Shown in pieces: positions 9,332-22,069 of a stretch of 64,000 bases of DNA (positions are counted from its first letter, which is position 1; every line of letters begins with the position of its first letter). The stretch is from Clytia hemisphaerica (lineage: Eukaryota; Cnidaria; Hydrozoa; Leptothecata; Clytiidae). Under the pieces are notes generated by a model, which did no database searches, was not told where the DNA came from, and saw only the letters and a list, made by a program, of their open reading frames with translations. Both the position numbers and the translations under genes were made by a program. The DNA lies in NCBI GenBank assembly GCA_902728285.1, contig CACVBU010001172.1, positions 186,001 to 250,000 of the forward strand, written 5' to 3'.

Positions 9332-12300
9332 TTATGTAAAACTATTAATCATTCTACGCCATTCACAACGATCTTGCGCCAAAACAAACCAATTATCTTT
9401 ACTGATATTAGCACGACGAAGTGCTTTATACATTCCACGCCCAAAAGTAAATTCAGGTGCGCCCCTTGGTCTACGATTTTTGACCCACGAAGATAACAAT
9501 TTCCTCGGCATTCTTTCAAAAGACATTCTAGACACGTGGCCGAGCCACGACAATTGCCTTTTTGTAATATAAACATCAATCGAATGGATATTTAAATTTA
9601 CAAGCAACTCATTACTACTTATCCGGTGTAAATAAACGTGTCGACGATTTATTCGGTGCATTGAACGAGCACATCTATGATGAAATGTTCGTAATTGATT
9701 ATAAAGATTTTCCGTTAAACACCAAGATTCTGCACCATACAGAAGAATGGGAAGGATGAGGATACAATAGGCAGCACCTTTGGCTTCATACGTTATCGAT
9801 GGGTTTGAGAATAAAGAACTACGTAATGCACCAAAGGCATTACCTGCTTTTTTGATTCGACAACATACATCTTCGCTATCTTTACAGTCGCGGGTAATCA
9901 TGGTGCCGAGGTAACAGAACTTTTCAACTACAGGGAAGAAATAACTTCCACCAAAATTGATATTTGAAAGATCAGTATCATCAAAAGTGGCAGCGTTTCG
10001 GTAAGATTTCTTAGGAGCGGATACGAATAGAACTTCCGTTTTCGCAGGTTTGTCTGGATGTTCTAGGTCACCTTTATGGATTTCCATACCGAAAAGATCG
10101 AAATGTTCAACAAGTAGCGGTGAGTACTCAGCCAAAATCTCGCGAGATTCGAAAAGTACTGCAGTGTCATCTGCATATTCGGAGTCTTCGACTGGGAATT
10201 CGGAACCTTTGGCATTGTAACGACGACCCGTCATCTGGAAATCATTTTTTGTGTGGAAAAGACAGAGTGGTCGGTTCGTTTTCTTTCTCCAGGTGATCAT
10301 GATTGCAGCGATGAAGATGGTGAACAGGGCCGGTCCTAATATGTCTCCTTGTTTGACGCCTATTGTGCATTTCAGCGTGTGGGACACTTCGTCGACTACG
10401 AATTTCACTTGGAAGGATGAATGAAGTGATTTGAGCAGCGAAACGAGCTTCTTTGGCGTACCGAATTTCTCAAGGACCATCCATAGAAGTTGGCGAGGGA
10501 CCCTATCAAAGGCTTTGACAAGGTCTAGAAACAGTATCCAAGTCTCTTGATTATGCTCTCTGCGTTTCTTTATTGCCAGCTTGACAGAAAACACCGCATC
10601 TACGCAACCCCTATCTTTTCGAAAACCGCATTGAGTTTCATGATCTAGGCTCTCGATAAGTGGTTGAAGTCGACTGTGAATCAGGATAGCAATTACTTTA
10701 TAAGAGGATTCTAAGAGCATAATGCCTCGATAGTTCCCGGGCTTTCTTAAATCCCCCTTTTTAGGTAATATCCTGAGGAGACCAGTGTTCCAATCGGTAG
10801 GGCAAATTTCGTTCACCCATATATCAACGATAATATCTTTAAGTAGATTAAAACATACGTTGTCCTCAAGTAGAGTTTTGAACATTTGAGGTGTAAGAGA
10901 CGAATCTCCCGGTGCTTTGTTCTTGAGGCGACCGATGGCTTTACGTATCTCATTGTCATCTGGGATATAATCAATATTCGGAAAAATCGGTCGTTGTTCT
11001 AAGAGGTCTAACACAGATGGATCGAAAGTAGCTGGTCTGTCGTAGAGATTCTCAAAATGGTCACGGAACACATTAGCATTTTCTTCAGGGCTGGTACATC
11101 TGCCACCGTTCGGTTTCATCATCATCGTTTGCTTGCTTGGGGGAGGTTTTTCCATTCCCCTTTTTAAAAGTTTAATGCTGTCCCAATATGCCCGAGTACC
11201 GGTACGAGTAGTGTCTCTTTGATTTACTTTATCACAGACACTTTTAATCCAATTGTTCTTTGCCCTTGAGATGGCAGATTTCAACTGCTTCCGAGCGACA
11301 CGAAGGTTTTCAGTGGTCCTTCTTGTAACACGATTCATTTTACATAGTATAGCAAGGTTTCTCTTTTCAATCAAATTTGACAATTCAGTTTCATTTTCGG
11401 TGAACCAGTCTGGACTAACACGAGCTTTTTGTGGCAATACAGTTGAAGCAGCAGAAGTCATAGCAGTAGTGAGAACTTCGTATTTATCAACAAGCGGATT
11501 CGAGTGTTGTATTCCATCATGAACTATTCGATTGAAATCTTTACTAGCATCAATGTCGTTCAGTAAAACATTACTATCAAGCTTTCTCAGAGGATTACAT
11601 TGTCGGGATTTTCTAAAGTTCAACATAATTTTCAATCTACATCGAATCGCAAGGTGATCGCTATCAACTAACGGTTGTCTTACTGATGCATCGGTAAAAC
11701 GGCAAAAGTCTGATTTTTCGGATATAAGATGATCGATTTGATGTGGTAGCTTTGAACGTGGATGAGTCCAAGTTGCATAATTTCGTTTTCGGAAATATGT
11801 TGTTATTGCGACAAGGTTCAACGTTTCGAGGAAGGTGAGAAAGCGAACACCGGCTTCATTGCGATGCGGTAAGCCAAATTTTCCGATTGATGGTTTTTCC
11901 TCCTCAGGTTTTCTCTCATAGCTAATACCGAGAGATGAGTTACAGTCACATCCTATCAACAAGATATCCTCCTTTGCTTTGTTACGTATACATTGTTCAA
12001 GATTATCAAGGAATTCTCTCCAAACATTGTCTTTTGCAACGCCAATTGGAGCATAAGCAGAGATCAAATAAATGCTAACGTTTTTTCCTCGTGCGTCTTG
12101 ACAAATTAAACGAACAGCCACAATCCGACTACCAAAGTTATTAAATACTGTTCTACCAGAAGCATTCCATGCTCTCGTTGCTTCTTTGCTCAGAACAATA
12201 GCAACACCTTCTTTTCCGCGTTTACTTTTATCAACATTTGCATCAAGACCATGGTGAATGAAAGTACAGTTATCGTGCTCAACAATAGAATGGCCGTTAA

Positions 12301-12451
12301 GCCATGTCTCTTGAATACATGCAGCAAAGATACGATGGTTATTGATTTGCTTACACAGTTCCTTGGTTTTAACTTTTGACTTCAGTCCTCTGACATTTTG
12401 TGAAAAATTGAGATAATATACTCCTTTTACCAGAATAGTTATTTTAAGCAC
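9332..12451 (-). mobile_element. Non-LTR retrotransposon ORF: APE endonuclease plus reverse transcriptase
   Basis: A single uninterrupted frame of 1,039 codons. The N-terminal quarter is an APE-type endonuclease: NVRGLKSK start motif, CIQETWL (catalytic Glu), SAYAP, GCDCNSSLG (Asp/Asn), IDHLIS and the SDH motif in DSDHLAI. The reverse transcriptase follows: LPKKGDLRKPGNYRGI, QCGFRKDRG, FLDLVKAFDRV (motif A), GVKQGDILGPALF (motif B), EYADDTAVLF (motif C) and FCYLGTMIT. The tail has YGAESWCL, LRTFHHRCAR and RQLSWLGHVSRM, as in RTE-like elements. No frameshift or stop, so it may be young. The frame opens with GTG at 12451; it is open further up to about 12545, but no ATG precedes the endonuclease domain, so the 5' end is probably truncated or translated unusually. 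No ORF1, integrase or LTR was seen. Confidence 0.92.
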
Positions 12452-12459
12452 AATCGGGC

Positions 12460-13735
12460 TTAAAAAGCCAAAGAAATGAGAACAATTAAAAAAACAGACC
12501 TGAGCCTGGAATAAAACTAAAGCAAATTTAAAATGGCAAAAACATTAAGAACAGTATCTAGCTTGTCGAATGTTTCGAATGTAAGCCGACTCTTCGATAT
12601 ACCTCTTCATTTTTAGCGCTGGTAGTGGCCAGTACGCGAATCATGATATTCATTATGAAATGTTTTCTACGGAAGCATCCCTGTTTTTGCTAGTATTTGC
12701 TAACTTTAAACAATCTTTCTCTAAGTTCGACATGTTGATGTAACCAGACACCCATTTCCTTTGTCTTTTTGAAGATAACACGGCTAGCTTCGTTGCCGCC
12801 TCGTTAAAAACATAAAATGAAACAATAGATTTTGATGATATACCACTTGGGAATACCTTGTTAACAACGTCAAAACTTCGACAAAAGTCTCTGTTGTTCT
12901 ACTCCTCTCAAGTCTTTTATCTATATCATAACAAAGATAACAGAGGAAAAATCATCGTCAGCTTGTCAAAACTCCGACTAATATTTCAAAATTTGACTTA
13001 AAAGTGTCTTATAATTTTAGAGAGTGTCACATTCTAATTTCGATATTCTTATTACACAGGCCTCGACACAGGCTCTCAACTTTGGCAAGCTATTTTTTTT
13101 CAAGTCATAAAAAAAATTATGGGAGTGACAAAAGGGATTCAAAAGTATACACGCAGTTAAAATTCTGTAATGTTCAAGCTCTATCAATCTTTTTACCTAA
13201 ATAATTCAAAGAAATAAAATTATGACGGAATATTGTCGGATTTTTCATACCAATTTTGAAAAACAGGCGGCAACGAAGCTCGCTTCAAAGAGACAATAAA
13301 AGATAGATGTAAGTCCAGTCGTTTATATGTTCATGATGTAACCTAATACCCTGGAAGCAACCTTCTTCTTTATGTCCAGTTACTTCGGAAAAAAGCAACA
13401 AAGACATCTCGGAAAGGTCGTGCTAACTAAGGCAAAACGGCGGTAGATGCTTTGCACGGGCGGACGATCGGGACCGCCAATACGCCATCACAATAACAGA
13501 TAAGTTAAACAAGGAAGTTTAATCCCAAATACAAAACGGCCCATTAACTTAAATATTGAAACAATTATGTCATAATACCGAAGATGTGTGCATTCATTGT
13601 GTTTTCTGTTTGGAACGCCTAATAGGAAATGAAAGGGTCTCATATTTTTTTTTCAAAGAATTATTCCTGCGATACTATATGATTGCGGAAAACGAAGTAT
13701 TCACAGAGCAACAGACTGAGCAGAGTTTTTGTAAA
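12460..13735. other. Intergenic sequence between LINE and secreted-protein gene
   Basis: No supported exon. The region just before 13736 should hold the promoter and 5' UTR of the plus-strand gene; no TATA box could be assigned with confidence. Short frames here lack splice or homology support. Confidence 0.4.
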
Positions 13736-16700
13736 ATGAAGACTCAATTCATCGTTTGTGTTAGCTTTTGTCTGTTAATAAGTGGTATGTATTAAATTCA
13801 TTGCCCTGATGTCAAATATATGTAATTATCTTTATCTTAGCTAGAATGTAACCCTATGGAGCTGTAAAACCCGATTTTTGTCACTACTTTTTAGCAATTT
13901 TTAAAGATAGAAAATATTATTAAAAATGTAGTGATCTGAGTTATCTTTCCAACGAACGATTGATTGATATCCATCAAAATTGAAGCATTTGTTGGAAAAT
14001 GACAGACAAAACAAAAATTTTCACACTTAAGCTACTTAAAAATAAAATCTTAAAATTCTAATATAGATGAATAAAATTTTATCTTAACCCTTTAAGTTCC
14101 ACGGTCACTTTTTTCTAAATTTTTTTAAAGAAAATCGCTAGTTCAAACTTTAAAGGCTTAAAACTCCGCTGCGTGGACCTGCCTGAATGATTGAAAGGTG
14201 CCCAGTAGTAAAACTTCAATTCCCTCTTGCAGAATCAAGTAAAGCAAGGTCAATTTTGGAGGTTCTTGGATCACTCGTTGACCAAAACTGGTCAAAAAAC
14301 GGTCAAAATCTTTAAAAAGTGAATTTTTGTCAAATTTTTGCATTTTTTACTTTTTGGATTGCAATCTCGCTCGAAAGACTCACTTTTGATTGGTTATTTT
14401 TGCTTGACTATAAAGCCCAAACCAATTCCTACAAGTTAGATCAAAAATGACGATTTCTAACTCAAACTGGGCATTACAGGAGGGCTTCGCCCTTCTACAT
14501 AGCCCATGTCTAGTATACTCGACATTGGCACTTAAAGGGTTAAACGTTGCTTTGTAATCGACAGCAACATAATAGGGATCATGCGATTCACTCCACGTGT
14601 GCAACTCAATTTCTTTTTTTCTTTCTAGTGACTGGCATTGCACTGAAGCGACAATGTATGCCATGTTCTGACTATAATCAAAATCCTTATCCTCAACAGT
14701 GTTATTCTTGTCCTCTGTGCTATGTCTGCACTCAACCAGGTTAGTATAGTCTATACGTCATGGGCGGTCTTATAGAACGTGTCGAACTTATCAGAGGAAG
14801 GGATTTGTAATTGTAATTTCCTTGTCTTTTAACAAGCGTTGCTTTCTTTCGCATGTTTTTGACGCACTTGCTCCATTGTCTTAAATCCGCCAGTGTACGT
14901 ACAGTCTAATACAAATCACTTCAGCCCAAATCTGAATATAATTTCGCAAAAGGGTTTTATTTGCCGAAAAAAATTACAGCCGATAGAGTTTGACGGTCCA
15001 AGCAAAACTGCAAAATTATTTTTATGCCAAATTGGTATCGTCCGTTTCTTTGAAACTCTACCATCGACGTCATAATCAGGTTTATGCTGAGAAAAAAATT
15101 AAGTAACACCAAATCCAACATTCTATATCCAAATACGCTTCCAAAAATGTATAATTTGTTATGGATTAAGAGCTGGAGTTGGGGGCGAAAACGAAAAGTA
15201 GATTTTGAATATTTTGGGACATGCATTAAGTTACCCGAGTGGGGACAAAAATTAGAGTATGATTCCCCACTGGGAACGATATTTTGGCCATTTTTTCAGT
15301 GGGAAGGGTTCCCAGTTGGTCTGTGAGAAAGAGGTGTCCTATTCTTACAAATTTAAAATGGCGTATGTGTACTTAAAGAAAAGCAGTAAGGGTAAGGGCA
15401 ATAAAAGGTTCCCATTCATTTTATCGAAGCTGTCGAAGTTACTTTGGTTAAAGCCATTGACCTTTTACATAGTTATAATGTATGTTGATTCAGCAGATTG
15501 AAATAAATAGAATCTTTTGTAATGAATGAAGAAAAATGTGGAGCAAGATTTTTTTCTTTCTTTTATTTACAAATTTGAAAGGACTCTTTTATTAAAATTT
15601 TGCTGACATCAGTTTCAGACGAGTTGGGTGTATATAATACCGTATAATTCCTTTAAAGTTATTTAATAAACACCCCCTTCTTTTAAAGTAATACGGTATG
15701 CACATTAGTACGATGAAAACATCTGGGCTTTAAAATTGGATCCTCGTGATGCAGAAAAGTTTGTCAAGTTTGAGCGAAAGATCTTTTGATGAATTTTTGA
15801 GTACTTCATGGTTTAATTCTCTTTTTTTACCTTTAAAAATGCACTTTGAAGGAAGTCACGACTAAATTGTACACATTTTATTATCTCTTTTTCTCTTAGA
15901 TGGATCTAACGCCCTCATCCCTACGCCTACACCACCTACAACACCGCCATCCCCACCACCTCCATCTCCAACCGTATTATCTGGAGAAACAACACAAGCA
16001 AATCTAGCCTTTACAACAACCACTACTGCTTCCTCATCTTCCACGACATCAGCACGTAAGTTCTTATCCTGTACTGAATTAGGCTGGCGCAAATACATCC
16101 AACAATTGATCCAACATTTCAAATCTTTTGTTGGATGAAAGTTGAAATGTTGAATGAAGGTCACGTGGAAAAATCTTAAGAATTTACAATTTTATGACTT
16201 GCGCAAATGAACCCAACACTTCATGCAACAGTGATGTTAGATCCAATGTTGGATGCATTATCACCGGCCTTAAAGGCTTTGTTTTAACATATCCTTATGA
16301 AAGGCCCGGTAAGACCTCCTGCTCATTAAAAGCCAGAAATCGTCCCTAATTCTTCATCCCTACTAACGTTGTACCCCAAATGGAAAATAAGCACTAAAAT
16401 TTTAAGAATCGCTACACTGAACTTTTCGACCTGTAAACAACAGAATTTGAAATTTCCAGCCAATAAAAAAAAATATGTTTCTCATCCCCATTACGCAGAA
16501 CAACCGAAGTTTTGCTTCCTTTGCACCCATTTGCTTAGATCTGACGTTAAGCTTAAAGGACTCTATGGAATCACAAATGGGAGAACAACTTCAAAATACA
16601 ATATTCCGACTTTGAAAAGGAGTTGGGAATTTCAAGAAGAATGTGATGGTTCTGGTGCTTGAGAATTTGAGAAATCGTGTACTCCTCATTGGGAATTTTA

Positions 16701-17239
16701 TGGAGTATTCGGTTGCAGGGGTTATAAGGCTGGAATATAGCTTGGCTGTTTTTTGTTGGCAGTGCTATAAACATTTTATTTATATTTTCTAGCGACCAGC
16801 AGCACTACGGCTCCATCTACAACAGACACTGTGACAACATCTACGACCATTCCCCCTCCTCTCACCTCTACCACCACCCCTCCACCTTCAACCTCTACCA
16901 CCACCCCTTCTTCCACCTCGACTTCTACCACCTCGACTTCTTCGACTACGAGCAGCAGTACTACTATTGTAGCCTCTACCTCTACTACCCCTATTATATC
17001 AACTACGACCACTGCAGCCCCGTCGACTACAACTACCACGCCACTCCCAGCTCCTCCTCAACCAGTAGGCCCATCATCTCCGCCTCTTCCTCCCCCACCT
17101 CCTCCACCGCCAAGCTCACCTCCACCTCCTCCACCAGCAAGCCCACCATCACCACCTCCACCTCCTCCCCCACCACCTCCACCGCCAAGCCCACCAGCCC
17201 CACCACCGCAAAGCCCACCAGCCCCACAACAATCCACAG
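13736..17239 (+). CDS. Secreted Cys-rich protein with Thr/Ser- and Pro-rich stalk, 3' end not found
   Basis: Four exons: 13736-13784, 14629-14739, 15900-16055 and 16793-17239. All introns are phase 1 with good junctions, giving at least 254 residues. Residues 1-20 are a signal peptide (MKTQFIVCVSFCLLIS). An upstream in-frame ATG at 13556 exists but would bury the signal, so 13736 is preferred. Residues 26-51 hold six cysteines as CxxC, an 11-residue gap, then C-x2-C-x2-C-x2-C (QCYSCPLCYVC). Residues 54-105 are Pro/Thr-rich; 106 to about 180 are nearly pure Thr/Ser/Pro, a likely O-glycosylated mucin-type stalk; 180-254 are polyproline with SPP spacers. The last exon ends in phase 1 before GTAAAT, and no following exon or stop codon was found. 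The protein is likely extracellular (matrix, capsule or mucus). No family was recognised; the symmetrical phase-1 exons suggest modular shuffling. Confidence 0.65.
14084..14543. mobile_element. piggyBac-like MITE (TTAACCCTTT family), copy 1
   Basis: Begins TTAACCCTTTAAGTTCC and ends GGCACTTAAAGGGTTAA, so TTAA targets flank inverted CCCTTT termini as in piggyBac elements. The interior shares AAAATCGCTAGTTCAAACTT and GGAGGTTCTTGGATCACTCG with the copy at 23355. It lies in intron 1 of the secreted-protein gene. Confidence 0.75.
15237..15336. mobile_element. Fragment of ACACCCCTGTCTCACAG-family MITE
   Basis: GAGTGGGGACAAAAATT, CAGTGGGAAGGG and GGTCTGTGAGAAAGAGGTGT match the right half of the family. 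No left end. It lies in intron 2 of the secreted-protein gene. Confidence 0.5.
16080..16272. mobile_element. MITE with CCAACATTT/AAATGTTGG words
   Basis: GGCTGGCGCAAATACATCCA at the left is mirrored by TGGATGCATTATCACCGGCC at the right, with several CCAACA and TGTTGGAT words between. It begins 25 bp past the splice donor of exon 3. Confidence 0.5.
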
Positions 17240-17460
17240 GTAAATAAAAACAACATCAAACAGAATAAAGAATTGATTTGAGAAAATCGTGCACAAACAT
17301 TATTCAAGATGATAATATTATAGAATTTAAAATATCTTAAGATATTACCAGTAGCACAGTATTAAGAAATATAAATCTAATAGATTTTCTTAACTTGTTA
17401 AACTTAAATCTCAAATATCTCCTTAACTCGGACGAGCTTTCTTGTTTCTTCTTTTTCTCC

Positions 17461-17738
17461 TACTCTCGGGTACCTAATAGCAGGGGGGGGTTGGAATAAG
17501 CAGGGGGGTTGGAAAAAATCTCAAAATTTAATAAGCGGGGGGGGTTGGAATAAAAATGTCCTGGGTGGAAAATGTTTGAAAAGGAGGCTAATACAGCAGA
17601 ATTAAGACAAAAAAGAGAACTTTCAAAAACATTTTCCCAGAAGTTAATAAGCGGGGGGGTTGGAATGAGAATATCCTGGGTGGAAAATTTTCGAAAAATT
17701 AATTAGCGGGGGGGACGGCTATTAGGTACCCGAGAGTA
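17461..17738. mobile_element. TACTCTCGGGTACC-family MITE, complete copy
   Basis: TACTCTCGGGTACCTAATAG at the left is the exact reverse complement of CTATTAGGTACCCGAGAGTA at the right. The interior has four GCGGGGGG-TTGGAAT phrases separated by TTTGAAAA spacers. Non-coding. Confidence 0.85.
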
Positions 17739-18244
17739 AACGTTTGGCCAGAATTATCAGTTAATTTGTCATTTTGGATTTTATTTTAGTTGAAAAGACA
17801 ATGATTTTAGCGTGGAGCAAGAGGCTGCGTTGACTGTCATTATGACGTCACTACGAGAAAAACGTAACATTTAGCTTGAATTTGATTTCAGAGCATTCCA
17901 TTGAACATATTTTTGATAATATGAAAATTGAAGGAAAAATTAAGGAGATATTCCCAATTTTTACTACTACGCCTCTTAATTTTGTGTTTAATTAAATATA
18001 ATTTCATTTTTTTTCGGTGTTTTTGATCTCGTTACTTTTAGTAACTAGCCATAACTTTCCTAAGGTGCCACCGCAGCAAAACGAACACATAGAGTTGAAT
18101 TTGCGTTCAAAAGGAATGATCTTAGCCCTACAGTAACTTTTGTTAAGAGTGACCTCTCATCTGAGACAAAATTCTTTCAAATGCTAACAAATGTGTCAAG
18201 GGAGTGATTTACAGTCTACTTAGAGTGCCATCCGTGCCTTGTCT

Positions 18245-18474
18245 TACACGTTTTTTATAAGAACAATTTCATAAGAATACGAGGCTGAAATTTGGCCAAA
18301 ACCTGAGAACAAATTAAGAAGAATCTGAATCTCGGATTTCAGAAATTACTGAGAAGTACATGTTTCGATTCTAATTGATATTGACATTTAAGGCTGAAAA
18401 ACTCATATAAATTTAAGAGCAGCCCAGCCAGAATCATATGACTTTTTTCTGGTTTTTCCTATAAAAAGCGTATA
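18245..18474. mobile_element. TACACG-family MITE, diverged copy
   Basis: Left end TACACGTTTTTTATAAGAAC is typical; right end CCTATAAAAAGCGTATA is diverged. GAACAATTTCATAAGAATAC and GAGGCTGAAATTTGGCCAAA inside match the family layout. Confidence 0.5.
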
Positions 18475-20403
18475 TATCTGAAGATACTGCTCTTCATATG
18501 TTATTTTACAAATGTACACGTTTAGTAACATAACTGTTCGTATACCTTGAGTAGAGTAATATTTTTAACCTATGAAGAGCGCTTAATGATGATGATTGAT
18601 CTGTCCGTTATTTTCCGATGGTTTTAACCTTGGTTCGGTAATCAGATCAAAATAACTCCGGAAAAGTCTTTTTGATGATGAAATAACAATAGAGAGACCG
18701 TAAGATAAGAATGCTACCGTTAAGCGGAACTAAAATACTGAAAAATGCGCGCAAAATTGTGAGATCCTCAGAAGCTTTAGGTTTCCTCCGGTGGCAATTA
18801 TTTGCATAAATAAGAGTATAATCTCTTACGACATATGCAGTTGAAAAGAATTACCCGCTCTCAGCGGAGCATCAGTGTCCCTTCTTTCTGCCTGAGTACT
18901 CCCTCTTTAGAACCTATTCTGTACCAGAGTGTATCTCACGTTTATCGCTTCGTAGTACACTCTGTGTGCATTGTCTGTTTGATAAAAATATTCCCGTACG
19001 GTGGAGACCTCTACGATGAAGTATGATTTATAGATAACAACACTTCCCTCGTCGTTTCCCCTCTCTCACCAACACTTCCATCGCAGCGGTCGGTTTGAAA
19101 AATCTCAAATGAGAAAAGACAATGACAACAGACCCTCTACGGCAATGAATTTTGAAATAAGCCGTAGATACTGGGTTTGTGTACAGACAACCTTTAGCCC
19201 CGCCTCAATGCCATGTTAATCTTACCACCTTTTAAGGTTATAAACTTTCAAAAATGTTGACATATAATGATGAGGTAATGTTTCCTATTCGAAAAGGGTG
19301 TAACATTCGAAGAAGAATGCTAATTTGTAATTACTCATCATACGTAAGATAAAACAAAACAATCATGTCACTTGTCATCTAATTACCGTCATTAGTTCAT
19401 TTCAAAAGAAATTCCTTTTTCGTTTTAATTTCCTTTCCTGAGATACCAAACAAATCATTAAAAAATGGTGTCTCTTGTAAGAAGAATATTTTTGAGAAAG
19501 ATTAGTTTCTAAGTTTCAAGCACTGATGATCCCAAACTCATCAAATATATCAGACATAGCACATGGTATTTTTCAATAAAATGAGTCTATGGTTAGGCAA
19601 CCTACAATATCTACCCAAAAAGCACAATCAAACTTTGTAAATTGAGCAAAATTTCTCAACATTTCAGAAGACATGAATTCCAAGTGGTAACTTTTATAAG
19701 AATAAAGTTTTCAATCTTATAAAGCATTTTCTAGCTTCAGTCAGGTAGTTTCTAAAACAGGAAATACTTATGATATGTCGTGGATAACGGTTCTCTATCA
19801 GGTTTTTATCTCCTTAATATAGTGGCTACTATGTGTTAGATTAGATTTCAATATCTTTGTGGTTTAATTATTTGATCAGAAGTGAGATAGGACTTTGATA
19901 AAAACTGACCTTTAAATAGACTGGGAATTTTAAGTATCTTTTGTTCTGTGTGTTTCGTGAGGCTAAGAGGAATACTACTTCTAACTGAACTTTGCTTTTT
20001 GATAATTTTGATGGCGCTGAGTCCAGTGAAGTAGACTAGAGGATATTGCCATCTTGATTTTTTTTACTTTCGTTCTCAAAAGTTATAAGAAAACAACAAA
20101 ACAATAAAATATATTCTAAAACCTCATCAAAGTTTATGAAACTATAATATAAACATGAAAGTACCTCCAAAATTAAAAGAAAATTGGTCTCCCATCGGGT
20201 CTGTATGTCAGCGGTGCAATTAGATACACTAGCAGGTGTTTTGTTCACTTTCTAGATACACACCGAACAATCTTATAGGAACATTGAGGCTCAAAAATGC
20301 CAAAAAAATAAGAACAATTTCAAACCGATGCTGTACTGAACCTAGAATGACTGGATTTTCTCCAAATCACATTAGCTACCTTGAAGGTCCTTTAGATTAA
20401 CCT

Positions 20404-20466
20404 CGCTTCGTTCGTTCGTTCATTCGTTCGTTCGTTCGTTCGTTCGTTCGTTCGTTCTTTCATTCG
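20404..20466. repeat. (CGTT)n tetranucleotide microsatellite
   Basis: About 14 near-perfect CGTT units with two CATT interruptions. Confidence 0.85.
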
Positions 20467-20766
20467 ACGACGACGATGCAAAATGGCAATACCCAAAATG
20501 CGACTTTACCCGAGTTTTGAGGAATTTTTCTGGGGCAAATTTGGGCCAAAAAGTGCCAAAAAGTAGGATTTTGGACTTTTTGTGAAATAGCTTCATCGTT
20601 TTTTGAGAAGCTTTGCATAAAGACAGAGAGAAAAGGTTGTCTAAAGAGTTTTCTTCTTATTTGGAGAAATTACCTTTTGTCATTTTTAGAGAAAATGGAC
20701 ATTTCTCGCAGATTTTTTAGTTTGTATTCTCTTACTACTTTGCCATTTTTCCTATTTTCTTATTAC

Positions 20767-21050
20767 ACACCCCTGTCTCACACCCCCGGTGAAACTTTTT
20801 CCTACAGCGGAGATGAAAATTTTGTTTGAAGTCTCAATAGGGATAAAAACTCTATTGCTCCAAGGTTAAAAAATCCAGTGGGAATAGTTTCGGAGTGCAA
20901 TTTCTAAACAATGAATTTCAAATGGGGATGAAATCAAAGTCAATTTCTCAGTGGGGCTGAAATTCTAGGGTTTTTTTCCCATCGGGACGAAATTTTTGCC
21001 AAATTTTCCAGTGGGGCTGGGGCCCTAGCGGGTCTGTGACACAGGGGTGT
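20767..21050. mobile_element. ACACCCCTGTCTCACAG-family MITE, complete copy
   Basis: ACACCCCTGTCTCACA and TGTGACACAGGGGTGT are inverted ends, flanked on both sides by TATTA, which may be the target duplication. The interior contains CCCAGTGGGGC-type words repeated in both orientations. Confidence 0.75.
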
Positions 21051-21626
21051 TATTACATTAGCAGGTAGTTCCATTCAGCATGTAGCTGGATACCTTGAAA
21101 TAATAGCGGAATAAATAGGCTAACAGTGCCAAAATAGGAATAGCCAAGCATTGTCAGAAAAAAGAGAGAGTATAAGCTTCCACTTCTGATTCTTTACTCA
21201 TCGAGAGCTTCATAATATACTATGTTACAAAGTGTTTGTTTAGCTAAGAGTACATACATGCTATTCACAATTTCTGTCATATGTGAAGTTTAGAATGATA
21301 TGTTATTGATACTACAGTAAACACTTTTTTAATTTTTTTTTTTGATGATATGGAGTTTGTTGGGGGGCTTTGTTGTTTGTTGACGATGATTTTGAAGATC
21401 TGCAGCTTTACAGGTTTGTAGGTATAATAGATGTTTGTGGGTTGTTGATACAGGGGTACCATTTTGACGACAGTTATATGAGAGAAGTCTGAAATCTAGA
21501 TTGGCCCTTAAATCAGGGATTATTAAAAATTTAAAAGTTTTCAATTCGTACCGGTTAAGAGTGCAGTTTTGGAAGATCTCTTCTGGTTTTGAAATTCGTC
21601 AGATGCAATTTTTTGAAGAAATTTAT

Positions 21627-21949
21627 ACATCCCCTTTCCACAGACCCACTGGGACCCCTTCTCACTGGAAAAAATGACCTAAATATTGTCCCCGGTGGAA
21701 AACGATCCTCCAATTTTGTCCCCATTGAAAATAATCAATTAATCCTCGAATAATATCCTCACTGCAAAATACGGCAAAAATATCATATCATTTTTCCCAT
21801 CCACACTGAACTTTCTGACTTGGAAATAAAAGAATGAAATCCCCAGCCATAAAAAATATGTGAATACCAATCCCCATCGTTTTCCAGCCCGTTATCTTTA
21901 TCCCCCACTGGCTGAAAAATTCCTACCGGGTCTGTGAGAAAGGGGTGTA
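21627..21949. mobile_element. CCCCTTTCCACAGACCCACT-type MITE
   Basis: CATCCCCTTTCCACAGACCC is mirrored by GGGTCTGTGAGAAAGGGGTG. Related to the family at 20767, with a different interior (CCCCACTGG and CCGGTGG phrases). Confidence 0.7.
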
Positions 21950-22069
21950 ATTGTTTCAAATTTACAAAAACTTCGAATACTCTCACAGAGGTTCATGAAG
22001 GGAGCACGTGGAGGAATGTGTTATAGAAAGTAAGCTTCACTAGACAATTGATCGAATACACTTTTCACG

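Larger units (their letters stand above)
17739..20766. other. Intergenic sequence with old repeats
   Basis: No convincing exon. It holds a diverged TACACG-family element at 18245-18474, a fragment at about 20258-20350 with GAGGCTCAAAAATGCCAAA, and a TTCG tetranucleotide repeat. The last exon of the secreted-protein gene may lie in the first part but was not identified. Confidence 0.4.

Noticed and set aside
9349-11522. Other frames overlapping the LINE (9349-9579 minus, 11253-11522 plus)
   Set aside because: Shadows of the 1,039-codon reverse-transcriptase frame.
13556-13735. Upstream in-frame ATG as start of the secreted protein
   Set aside because: It would place 60 residues before the signal peptide and abolish secretion; 13736 gives a typical signal sequence.
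16776-17296. Minus-strand Val/Glu-rich frames opposite the secreted-protein exon
   Set aside because: Antisense shadows of the Thr/Ser- and Pro-codon tracts on the plus strand.
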